From Paracoccaceae bacterium (GTDB lineage: Bacteria > Pseudomonadota > Alphaproteobacteria > Rhodobacterales > Rhodobacteraceae), in contig JAFIEC010000241.1 in assembly GCA_020832725.1 (NCBI GenBank), forward strand, positions 1 through 9,917: a stretch of DNA of 9,917 nt. Reading direction: 5' to 3'. Numbering within the stretch: the first letter of the stretch is position 1; each line of letters starts with the position of its first letter. Shown here piece after piece: positions 1 to 5,907 of this stretch. The notes beneath the pieces were generated by a model that saw only the letters and a list, made by a program, of their open reading frames with translations, was not told the origin of the DNA and did no database searches. The position numbers and the translations under genes are program-made.

Positions 1-9
1 CCGCGCCTC

Positions 10-1275
10 TCAGCCGATCATGGGCGAAAGCGTGCCGTGAACACGCTCGTAATGCCGCCTCAGCCGCTCCAGCGCGATGCGCAGCACGATCTTGCCCGAC
101 CGGGCCGACCAGCCCATGCGCTGCTCGGCAGCCTCCAGCCCCTCCAGATGGCAGCAGCAGCGCAGGGCGATGTCGCCCAGACCCGGCCCCAGTTCGCGCA
201 GCGCCTCGGCCACCCGCTCCCGGGCGGCACGGGCGCCCTCGTGCATCCGCGACTCGCGGCCCGGGGCGCTGGTGCCTGCGGTCAGAAACCGTTCCCAGTT
301 CTGGGCGACGCGGGGGCCCATCTGCGCCAGTTCGAAATCCTCGCGCAGCCGCTCTCCGGCCTGGACCTGCTCGGGGCTGAGGAAGCGCCGCCCCCCCGCA
401 TCGCGCCGCCGCGCCAGCAGGGTCAGCGGGCTTTCGGCCATGTTCGCCCGCAGCCGCCGCAGGCGCGTGGCCCCCGTGGCATCGGTCTCTGCCACCTCGC
501 GTGCGCCCCAATGCCGGTGCTGCCCGGCAAAGGCCTCCTGGGGGGCGGCCGCCTCCTCCTCCTCGGCGAGCAACCGGCGCAGGGCGGCGCGGCCGGCATC
601 CGACAGCGCATATTGCGTCACCCGCCCCGACCGACGCCGCCGCACCCAGTCGCGCATGACCAGCGCCTGCACCACCGTCGCCTCGACCACCGCAGTGCGC
701 ACGGGCGGCGCATCGCCCCGGCTGCGCAGGATCACCGCCCGCTCCAGATCGGGGGCGGCGGCCAGAACCGCACCGCTCTCGGCCAGGCGGCGCAGTGCAA
801 TGCGCAGCGCCGCCGCCGTCGCTTCGGGCAGGGCAGAGGCCAGCGCCGCCGCCTCTGGCCGTGGTGCGCGCGCCTTGGCATCGGCCCCGCGCAATGGCGG
901 TTTCGGGCTGCCCACCGGGGTTCCATGCGTGAAAGCACCGTGATTGATCGGATCCATCGGCCCATCCTTCTGAATGATCGTTCTGATTACGGAAACGTTG
1001 CACGAACTCCGCCAGGCCACTTCGGCCCGGCCCAGCGCCCGATCCCAGACCGGGTCATCCCGGCGGGCCTCGATGCGCCTGATCCGCCGCAGGATTGTCG
1101 AGGGGTGACACCCGACCGCCCGCGCGATTGCCCGAATGGGCACCTTGTTCTCCATATGTGTCAGATAGTTGAGAAGACATGCTTCAAGCGTTGCGTGGTC
1201 TCCTGGGCGGTGACGGGTCTTCCCCGGCAATCCAGGCCACGCGGCCCTGCAAGGCGTGACTTCCGGTGTCTCCAT
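10..1275 (-). CDS. DUF6456 domain-containing helix-turn-helix protein
   Basis: A 421-residue protein that I recognise as the DUF6456 type found in Rhodobacterales; its cellular role is not known to me. Residues about 44-72 (VPIRAIARAVGCHPSTILRR) read as a helix-turn-helix. Residues about 152-236 look like a winged-helix segment ending in RVTQYALSDAGRAALRRLL. The C-terminal DUF6456 part (about 275-412) includes ANMAESPLTLLARRRD, FLSPEQVQAGERLREDFELA and a Cys-Cys-Cys run (373-375) near LEGLEAAEQRMGWSARSGK. Two probable DNA-binding modules suggest a transcriptional regulator (inference). The ATG at 1275 was chosen because GGAG sits 5 nt upstream on the minus strand (1284-1281). The TGA is at 12-10, so the gene is complete. 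It is transcribed divergently from the DUF6477-guaA unit and shares a 217-bp regulatory region with it. Residues about 120-150 and 238-268 are Ala/Pro-rich linkers. Confidence 0.85.
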   Translation of the reverse strand: METPEVTPCRAAWPGLPGKTRHRPGDHATLEACLLNYLTHMENKVPIRAIARAVGCHPSTILRRIRRIEARRDDPVWDRALGRAEVAWRSSCNVSVIRTIIQKDGPMDPINHGAFTHGTPVGSPKPPLRGADAKARAPRPEAAALASALPEATAAALRIALRRLAESGAVLAAAPDLERAVILRSRGDAPPVRTAVVEATVVQALVMRDWVRRRRSGRVTQYALSDAGRAALRRLLAEEEEAAAPQEAFAGQHRHWGAREVAETDATGATRLRRLRANMAESPLTLLARRRDAGGRRFLSPEQVQAGERLREDFELAQMGPRVAQNWERFLTAGTSAPGRESRMHEGARAARERVAEALRELGPGLGDIALRCCCHLEGLEAAEQRMGWSARSGKIVLRIALERLRRHYERVHGTLSPMIG

Positions 1276-1290
1276 TCTCTCTCCACGTGG

Positions 1291-1299
1291 TTATCCACA
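1291..1299 (+). promoter_or_regulatory. DnaA-box sequence TTATCCACA
   Basis: An exact match to the high-affinity DnaA box TTATCCACA, 16 bp upstream of the DUF6456 start codon. It overlaps a small inverted repeat, GTGG-TTAT-CCAC (1287-1298), and lies next to the palindrome CCACGTGG (1283-1290). No cluster of further exact boxes was seen nearby, so an origin is unlikely. A DnaA-responsive promoter element is the more plausible reading (inference). Confidence 0.45.
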
Positions 1300-1308
1300 T
1301 AATGTTAT

Positions 1309-1321
1309 CAACCTGAGGTTG
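1309..1321. promoter_or_regulatory. 13-bp palindrome, candidate operator
   Basis: CAACCT-G-AGGTTG is a perfect palindrome around a central G. Its core AACCTGAGG recurs as a direct repeat at 1341-1349, 31 bp downstream (about three helical turns), which is typical spacing for cooperative binding on one face of the helix. The cognate factor is unknown. A CtrA-type site (TTAAC-N5-GTTAAC) is only partly matched: CTTAAC precedes the second copy. Confidence 0.4.
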
Positions 1322-1340
1322 TGATTCCTATCAAAATCTT

Positions 1341-1349
1341 AACCTGAGG
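1341..1349 (+). repeat. Second copy of AACCTGAGG direct repeat
   Basis: This is identical over 9 bp to 1310-1318. Unlike the first copy it lacks the GTT that completes the palindrome and runs instead into GAGGAG, a strong Shine-Dalgarno sequence for the small ORF at 1358. It may be a half operator, a ribosome binding site, or both. Confidence 0.4.
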
Positions 1350-1357
1350 AGCGCTCG

Positions 1358-1393
1358 ATGGCCGCTTTGGAGGAATATGTTTCCAAATACTGA
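1358..1393 (+). CDS. Possible 11-residue leader peptide ORF
   Basis: ATG at 1358 opens an 11-codon frame, MAALEEYVSKY, ending in TGA at 1391-1393. It is preceded by GAGGAG (1346-1351) at a 6-nt spacing, a better Shine-Dalgarno arrangement than that of any other gene in the window. The ORF lies in the leader of the DUF6477-guaA unit and is followed 6 nt after its stop by a 13-bp GC stem. That arrangement of peptide then hairpin resembles a leader-peptide regulatory device. The peptide lacks runs of a single amino acid, so classic amino-acid attenuation is not indicated. The ribosome binding site is seen; translation and function are inferred. Confidence 0.4.
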   Translation: MAALEEYVSKY

Positions 1394-1399
1394 ACAATA

Positions 1400-1458
1400 C
1401 TGCGCCCCCGCGCGCGCCGCTCGGGGCGGAGGCGCAACACCCCGTCGCGGGGGCGCAG
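1400..1458 (+). promoter_or_regulatory. Long GC-rich stem-loop in DUF6477-guaA leader
   Basis: Positions 1400-1412 (CTGCGCCCCCGCG) and 1446-1458 (CGCGGGGGCGCAG) are perfectly complementary over 13 bp. The 33-nt interior can form a further 5-bp stem (GCGCC 1414-1418 with GGCGC 1431-1435) or the smaller CCGC/GCGG hairpin within it. No T-run follows, so it is not a standard intrinsic terminator. It lies between the small leader ORF and the DUF6477 ribosome binding site at 1484-1488 and could be a structured 5' UTR element (inference). Confidence 0.5.
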
Positions 1459-1492
1459 GATGGGCCATATCCCCAGAGTTGCCGGAGGCCCC

Positions 1493-1873
1493 ATGACACG
1501 CCCGATCCTTCCGCCCCCGCCGGAATCGCAAACCGTAACCGTCCTCACGGGTCTTCACCCCGCCTCGGCCCTGCGCCGCCTGTCCCGGCTGCGCAGGCCA
1601 CGGCTGCTGGCACAGGCCGCCCGAATCTTTGCCGCCGGCTATCGCCGCGAGCATCACCTGCGCGCCATTGCCGGGGCCGCCCCCGCCTGTCCGCTGCGGG
1701 CGCTGTCGCTGCTGCTGACGCTGGAGGCCGAAGCAGAGGCGCTGCGCCGGGCGGGGGCGTCGGACTGGTCGGCCACGGCGCATGTCGCGCTTCTGGGGGC
1801 GGCGCTGGCGGAAGGGGCGGCAGCGGGACACGCACCAGCCTTGACGCTTGCACGGGGGGGCGCGGGGGCGTAA
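1493..1873 (+). CDS. DUF6477 family protein
   Basis: A 126-residue protein of unknown function that I recognise as DUF6477-like. The diagnostic core is LRRPRLLAQAARIFAAGYRR at about residues 33-52, followed by a helix rich in Leu, Ala and Glu (about 66-88) and DWSATAHVALLGAAL (91-105). It has no signal peptide or membrane segment and looks like a small helical cytoplasmic protein. The ATG at 1493 was preferred over an in-frame ATG at 1460 because GGAGG (1484-1488) lies 4 nt before 1493, while 1460 lies just after the GC stem-loop and has no clear ribosome binding site. The N-terminal 20 residues and Ala/Gly-rich C-terminus look unconserved. It ends 9 bp before guaA, so the two are very likely co-transcribed. 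It is divergent from the DUF6456 gene, its usual partner in related genomes as far as I recall. Confidence 0.8.
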   Translation: MTRPILPPPPESQTVTVLTGLHPASALRRLSRLRRPRLLAQAARIFAAGYRREHHLRAIAGAAPACPLRALSLLLTLEAEAEALRRAGASDWSATAHVALLGAALAEGAAAGHAPALTLARGGAGA

Positions 1874-1882
1874 TTCCCGCCC
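1866..1882 (+). promoter_or_regulatory. Small hairpin abutting the guaA start codon
   Basis: GGGCG (1866-1870) can pair with CGCCC (1878-1882) around a 7-nt loop containing the DUF6477 stop codon, directly before the guaA ATG. No purine-rich Shine-Dalgarno sequence precedes that ATG. guaA translation may therefore depend on ribosomes finishing DUF6477 and opening the hairpin (inference). Confidence 0.3.
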
Positions 1883-3487
1883 ATGACAGAGACCACCGCC
1901 CCCCGCCCCGAGACCGGCCACAACGCCCGCAGCGCGGGGCATGACAGGCTGCTGATCGTCGATTTCGGCAGTCAGGTGACGCAGCTGATCGCGCGGCGCC
2001 TGCGCGAGGCCCGCGTCTATTGCGAAATCCACCCCTTCCAGAAGGTGACCCCTGCCTTTCTGCGCGCATTCGCCCCGCGCGCGGTGATCCTGTCGGGTGG
2101 CCCCGCCTCGGTGCTGGACGAGGGGGCGCCCCGCCCCCCCGAGGAGATCTTTGCGCTGGGCGTGCCGGTGCTGGGCATCTGCTATGGCCAGCAGGTGATG
2201 ATGCAGATGCTGGGCGGCCGGGTGGAGCGTGGCGGCGGGACCGCCGAATTCGGGCGCGCCTACATCACGCCGAGCGAGCGCCCCGGCACCCTGCTGGAGG
2301 GATGGTTCGCGGACGGGCCGGAGCAGGTCTGGATGAGCCATGGCGATCATGTCGCCGCCATCGCCCCGGGCTTCGAGGTCTGCGCCACCTCGCCCGGCGC
2401 GCCCTTTGCCGCCGTGGCCGACCCCGCCCGCCGGTTCTTCGCCGTGCAGTTCCACCCCGAGGTGCACCACACCCCGCGCGGTGCACAGCTCTATGCCAAC
2501 TTCGTGCGGCTGGCGGGGTTCGCCGGCGACTGGACCATGGGCGCCTATCGCGAGGAGGCCATCGCCCGCATCCGCGCGCAGGTGGGCGATGCCCGCGTGA
2601 TCTGCGGGCTGTCGGGCGGGGTGGACAGTTCGGTCGCCGCCATCCTCATCCACGAGGCGATCGGGGACCAGCTCACCTGCGTCTTCGTCGATCATGGCCT
2701 GATGCGGCAGGACGAGGCCGAGGAGGTCGTGGGCATGTTCCGCGACACCTACAACATTCCGCTGATCCATGCCGAGGAGGCCGATCTGTTCCTCGATGCG
2801 CTGCAAGGGGTCTCGGACCCCGAGGCCAAGCGCAAGACCATCGGACGGCTGTTCATCGAAGTCTTCGAGAAGCATGCCCGCGAGGCGGGCGGGGCGACCT
2901 TTCTGGCGCAGGGCACGCTCTATCCCGACGTGATCGAGAGCGTCAGTTTTTCGGGCGGCCCTTCGGTCACCATCAAGAGCCACCACAATGTCGGCGGCCT
3001 GCCCGAGAAGATGGGCCTCAAGCTGGTGGAGCCGCTGCGGGAACTCTTCAAGGACGAAGTCCGCGCGCTGGGCCGCGAGCTGGGCCTGCCCGAGCGTTTC
3101 GTGGGCCGCCACCCCTTTCCGGGGCCGGGCCTCGCCATCCGCTGCCCCGGCGAGATCACCCGCGAAAAACTGGCGATCCTGCGCCGCGCCGATGCGATCT
3201 ATATCGACCAGATCCGCCGCCACGGCCTGTATGACGAGATCTGGCAGGCCTTCGTGGCCCTTCTGCCGGTGCGCACGGTGGGGGTGATGGGTGACGGGCG
3301 CACCTATGATTATGCCTGCGCGCTGCGCGCGGTCACCAGCGTCGATGGCATGACGGCGGATTACTATCCGTTCAGCCACGAATTCCTGGGTGAAACCGCG
3401 ACGCGCATCATCAACGAGGTGCGCGGCATCAACCGCGTGACCTATGACATCACCTCCAAGCCCCCCGGCACGATCGAGTGGGAGTAG
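1883..3487 (+). CDS. guaA: GMP synthase (glutamine-hydrolysing)
   Basis: Cytosolic enzyme that aminates XMP to GMP using ATP and glutamine, the last step of de novo GMP synthesis. The 534 residues are close to the 525 of E. coli GuaA. The N-terminal class I glutamine amidotransferase domain starts at DFGSQ (27-31) and has the full triad: Cys100 in LGICYGQQ, His191 and Glu193 in QFHPEV. The ATP-pyrophosphatase domain has the P-loop SGGVDSS at 244-250. The C-terminal dimerisation domain carries VGRHPFPGPGLAIRC and ends in KPPGTIEWE, the typical GuaA terminus. It has an N-terminal extension before RLLIVDFGSQ slightly longer than usual. No other start codon lies between the ATG at 1883 and that motif. 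All key residues are present, so it should be functional. It sits 9 bp after the DUF6477 gene, suggesting an operon. The link between DUF6477 and guanine synthesis is unknown. Confidence 0.98.
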   Translation: MTETTAPRPETGHNARSAGHDRLLIVDFGSQVTQLIARRLREARVYCEIHPFQKVTPAFLRAFAPRAVILSGGPASVLDEGAPRPPEEIFALGVPVLGICYGQQVMMQMLGGRVERGGGTAEFGRAYITPSERPGTLLEGWFADGPEQVWMSHGDHVAAIAPGFEVCATSPGAPFAAVADPARRFFAVQFHPEVHHTPRGAQLYANFVRLAGFAGDWTMGAYREEAIARIRAQVGDARVICGLSGGVDSSVAAILIHEAIGDQLTCVFVDHGLMRQDEAEEVVGMFRDTYNIPLIHAEEADLFLDALQGVSDPEAKRKTIGRLFIEVFEKHAREAGGATFLAQGTLYPDVIESVSFSGGPSVTIKSHHNVGGLPEKMGLKLVEPLRELFKDEVRALGRELGLPERFVGRHPFPGPGLAIRCPGEITREKLAILRRADAIYIDQIRRHGLYDEIWQAFVALLPVRTVGVMGDGRTYDYACALRAVTSVDGMTADYYPFSHEFLGETATRIINEVRGINRVTYDITSKPPGTIEWE

Positions 3488-3593
3488 CGCCGGGCCGCGA
3501 TGACAGGGCACCGCCCAGCACACGATGACCCTCGCCATGCCTTGACACTTCGGCACGCAGGCGCACCCTTGAGCGCGACACGAAAGGGCAGAC
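3488..3593 (+). promoter_or_regulatory. guaA-DMT intergenic region with possible promoter
   Basis: A 106-bp gap. TTGACA at 3542-3547 is a perfect -35 hexamer, but no good -10 box lies 16-18 bp downstream (the best phase gives ACCCTT at 3565-3570). No convincing intrinsic terminator for guaA was found; the only inverted repeat is a 4-bp GGGC-ACC-GCCC. The transporter may have its own weak promoter or be read from guaA. Confidence 0.3.
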
Positions 3594-4517
3594 ATGGCCG
3601 ATCTCCACACAGGCGCCGCCGCAGCGGGGGCAGCGGCACCGCTTCCCGTCTATCGTCCGGTGCTTGCCTTCCTCTGGATGCTCGGGGCGATTGTGTCCTT
3701 CACCCTGATGGCGGTCGCGGGCCGCGCGGTTCAGGTGGAGCTCAGCTCCTTCGAGGTGATGTTCTGGCGCTCGCTGGTGGGCCTCGGCATCGTGCTGGCG
3801 CTGCTGTCGGCCAGCCGGCGCGGCCTTGCGCAGGTGCGCACGCAGCACCCGCAGCTGCACGTGGCGCGCAACGTCTTTCATTTCACGGGGCAGAACCTGT
3901 GGCTGGCAGCGCTGATGCTGCTGCCGCTGGGGCAGCTTGTGGCGCTGGAATTCACGGTCCCGCTGTGGCTGCTGTTGCTGGCCCCCCTGATGCTGGGAGA
4001 ACGGCTGACCGGGCGCAAGGTGCTGGCGGCGGCGCTGGGGTTTTCGGGGGTGCTGATCGTGGCCCAGCCGGGCGTGCAGCCGGTGAGCTGGGGCCATCTG
4101 GCGGGGCTGGCCGCAGCCGTCGGCTTTGCGCTGAACATGGTCTACACGAAAAAGCTGATGGCCTATGACAGCGTGCTATGCGTGCTGTTCTGGATGTCGG
4201 TGCTGCAGGGGCTGATGGGGCTGGGGCTGTCGTTCATCGGCGGCTTTACCTGGCCGCCCGCAAGCCTTTGGCCCTGGCTTGCGGTGGTGGGGGTCACCGG
4301 GCTGACCGCGCATTTCTCGCTGACGACCGCCCTGAGCTATGCCCCGGCCTCTACCGTCGCGCCGATGGAGTTCCTGCGCCTGCCGGTGATCTCGGTGGTG
4401 GGGATGCTCGTCTATGCCGAGGCGCTTGATCCGTGGGTCTTTGTGGGCGCGGTGGTGATCTTCGGGTCCAATTACCTCACCATGACCGGCAAGCGCGACG
4501 CCCCCCGCCCGACCTGA
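3594..4517 (+). CDS. EamA/DMT-family transporter
   Basis: A 307-residue inner-membrane protein of the drug/metabolite transporter superfamily. I count ten hydrophobic segments, at about 23-43, 53-71, 97-115, 117-135, 141-158, 167-184, 196-217, 223-243, 250-274 and 279-297, in two EamA repeats (about 24-157 and 167-297). Family-typical positions are the ELSSFEVMFWRSLVG stretch after segment 1, GERLTGRK before segment 5, and the matching YAEALDP before segment 10. The substrate cannot be told from sequence; DMT proteins export or import amino acids, nucleobases and other metabolites. The ATG at 3594 is supported by AAAGGG (3583-3588) 5 nt upstream. The first 20 residues are Ala-rich and not membrane-embedded. 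It lies 106 bp after guaA on the same strand and converges on preA. A role in purine or pyrimidine transport is possible from context only and is not shown. Confidence 0.88.
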   Translation: MADLHTGAAAAGAAAPLPVYRPVLAFLWMLGAIVSFTLMAVAGRAVQVELSSFEVMFWRSLVGLGIVLALLSASRRGLAQVRTQHPQLHVARNVFHFTGQNLWLAALMLLPLGQLVALEFTVPLWLLLLAPLMLGERLTGRKVLAAALGFSGVLIVAQPGVQPVSWGHLAGLAAAVGFALNMVYTKKLMAYDSVLCVLFWMSVLQGLMGLGLSFIGGFTWPPASLWPWLAVVGVTGLTAHFSLTTALSYAPASTVAPMEFLRLPVISVVGMLVYAEALDPWVFVGAVVIFGSNYLTMTGKRDAPRPT

Positions 4518-4518
4518 G

Positions 4519-4536
4519 CGGGGCGCGCGCGCCCCG
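4519..4536. terminator. Perfect GC palindrome after the transporter gene
   Basis: CGGGGCGCGCGCGCCCCG is an 18-bp perfect palindrome beginning 1 bp after the transporter stop codon. In RNA it could fold into a 7-bp stem with a 4-nt loop. No T-run follows, so any terminator activity would be non-canonical. It lies between convergent genes, where terminators are expected. Confidence 0.4.
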
Positions 4537-4548
4537 GGTTCCGCTTCG

Positions 4549-4595
4549 GCCTGCGTCAGGGCCGCCCCACGCCCCGCTCGGGGCCGACCGCAGGC
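4549..4595. terminator. Nested inverted repeats at the convergent junction
   Basis: GCCTGCG (4549-4555) pairs with CGCAGGC (4589-4595), enclosing a second hairpin, GCCCC-GCTC-GGGGC (4571-4584). The outer arm reaches the first base of the preA stop codon region. Together with the palindrome at 4519 this fills the 77-bp gap between the convergent transporter and preA genes and probably acts as a two-way transcription stop. There is no U-tract, so the assignment rests on position and structure. Confidence 0.4.
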
Positions 4596-5896
4596 TATTC
4601 CGCGGCGCTTGCCATGGGATTGTTGGGGTGGGTCGTCCAGTCGGCATGGGCCGGGCTGACCACGCGCCCGGTGCGGGCGTCCACCATGCCGGGGGCCAGC
4701 GTCTCCATGGTGATGCACTCATCGACCGGGCAGACGTTCACGCACAGGTTGCAGGCCACGCATTCGGCGTCGATCACCTCGAACACCCGTTCGGGCGACA
4801 TGCTGATGGCCTGGTGGCTGGTGTCCTCGCAGGCGGCATAGCAGCGCCCGCATTTGATGCAGAGGTCCTGGTCGATGCGCGCCTTGGTGACGTGGTTGAG
4901 GTTGAGATATTGCCAGTCGGTGACATTGGGCACGGCGCGGCCGCGCAACTCGTCAAGGCTCATGCCCTTCTCGTCGAGGTATTGCGACAGGCCCGATATC
5001 ATCTCCTGCACCACCTTGAAGCCATAGGTCATGGCGGCGGTGCAGACCTGCACATTTCCCGCGCCCAGGGCCAGGAATTCCGCCGCGTCTCGCCAGGTGG
5101 TCACCCCGCCGATGCCCGAGATGGGCAGGCCGTATGTCTCGGGATCGCGGGCAATCTCGGCCACCATGTTCAGCGCGATGGGCTTGACCGCCGGGCCGCA
5201 ATAGCCGCCATGCGTGCCCTTGCCGTCGATCATCGGCTCGGGGGAGAAGCTGTCGAGATTGACCGAGGTGATGGAGCTGATGGTGTTGATCAGGCTGACC
5301 GCATCGGCCCCGCCCGCCCGGGCGGCACGGGCCGGATAGCGGATATCGGTGATGTTGGGCGTGAGTTTCACGATCACCGGCATGCGGCTGTGCTTCTTGC
5401 ACCAGCGGGCGACCATCTCGATATATTCGGGCACCTGCCCCACCGCCGAGCCCATGCCGCGCTCGCTCATGCCGTGGGGGCAGCCGAAGTTGAGCTCCAC
5501 CCCGTCGGCCTCGGTCTCCTCCACGCGCTTGAGGATGTCGCGCCAGCTGTCCTCATCGCAGGGCACCATCAGGCTGACCACCATGGCCCGGTCGGGCCAG
5601 TCGCGCTTGACCTGCTTGATCTCGCGCAGGTTCACCTCCAGGGGGCGGTCGGTGATCAGCTCGATGTTGTTGAGACCCAGAAGGCGGCGGTCCGCGCCCC
5701 AGACCGCGCCATAGCGCGGGCCGTTGACGTTGACGATGGGGGGGCCGTCCTCTCCCAATGTCTTCCAGACCACACCGCCCCAGCCCGCCTTGAAGGCGCG
5801 CACGACGTTGTATGCCTTGTCGGTGGGCGGCGCGCTGGCCAGCCAGAAGGGGTTGGGGGACGTGATGCCCACGAAGTTCGTGCTCAGGTCTGCCAT
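4595..5896 (-). CDS. preA: Dihydropyrimidine dehydrogenase subunit PreA
   Basis: Catalytic subunit of NAD-dependent dihydropyrimidine dehydrogenase, which reduces uracil and thymine to their 5,6-dihydro forms; it works with PreT. The 433 residues (E. coli PreA is about 411) form an FMN-binding dihydroorotate dehydrogenase-like barrel (about 1-315) and a C-terminal ferredoxin domain with two [4Fe-4S] motifs: Cys346/349/352/356 and Cys379/382/385/389. Barrel signatures include SPNPFWLASAPP (13-24), ELNFGCPHGMSERGMG (134-149), KLTPNITDI (177-185) and GIGGVTTWRDAAEFL (261-275). The position matching the catalytic Cys of mammalian enzyme (Cys671) is Val152. The start at 5896 has AGGGAGGA 4 nt upstream (minus strand, 5908-5901); a longer Arg-rich frame upstream lies inside preT. 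It begins 11 bp after the preT stop. The other pyrimidine-catabolism genes are not in the window. Confidence 0.95.
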   Translation of the reverse strand: MADLSTNFVGITSPNPFWLASAPPTDKAYNVVRAFKAGWGGVVWKTLGEDGPPIVNVNGPRYGAVWGADRRLLGLNNIELITDRPLEVNLREIKQVKRDWPDRAMVVSLMVPCDEDSWRDILKRVEETEADGVELNFGCPHGMSERGMGSAVGQVPEYIEMVARWCKKHSRMPVIVKLTPNITDIRYPARAARAGGADAVSLINTISSITSVNLDSFSPEPMIDGKGTHGGYCGPAVKPIALNMVAEIARDPETYGLPISGIGGVTTWRDAAEFLALGAGNVQVCTAAMTYGFKVVQEMISGLSQYLDEKGMSLDELRGRAVPNVTDWQYLNLNHVTKARIDQDLCIKCGRCYAACEDTSHQAISMSPERVFEVIDAECVACNLCVNVCPVDECITMETLAPGMVDARTGRVVSPAHADWTTHPNNPMASAAE

Positions 5897-5907
5897 GCGA
5901 TCCTCCC

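Larger units (their letters stand above)
1276..1492. promoter_or_regulatory. Divergent intergenic regulatory region
   Basis: This 217-bp stretch separates the DUF6456 gene (minus) from the DUF6477 gene (plus), so it must hold promoters for both. Its first half (about 1290-1400) is clearly AT-richer than the rest of the window. It holds a DnaA-box sequence, a 13-bp palindrome, a 9-bp direct repeat, a short ORF and a long hairpin, each listed separately. I could not assign sigma-70 boxes with confidence. A weak plus-strand candidate is TTATCA (1305-1310) with TATCAA (1329-1334) at an 18-nt spacing. Confidence 0.6.

Noticed and set aside
37..1302. Long open frame on the plus strand opposite the DUF6456 gene
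   Set aside because: Its product is rich in Pro, Arg, Gln and His with no recognisable domain, and it lies wholly antisense to a gene with family motifs and a good ribosome binding site. High GC makes such shadow frames common.
1276..1349. Replication origin
   Set aside because: Only one exact DnaA box was found, without a box cluster, an AT-rich unwinding element of usual size or origin-linked genes.
1460..1492. Earlier ATG for the DUF6477 gene
   Set aside because: It lies just after the GC stem-loop with no Shine-Dalgarno site, while the ATG at 1493 has GGAGG in front.
3542..3570. Confident sigma-70 promoter for the transporter
   Set aside because: The -35 hexamer TTGACA is perfect but no acceptable -10 hexamer lies at 16-18 bp, so it is kept only as a possibility.
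1331..3610. 759-codon minus-strand frame opposite guaA
   Set aside because: The opposite strand encodes an intact GMP synthase with every catalytic residue. The antisense product has low-complexity composition typical of GC-rich shadows.
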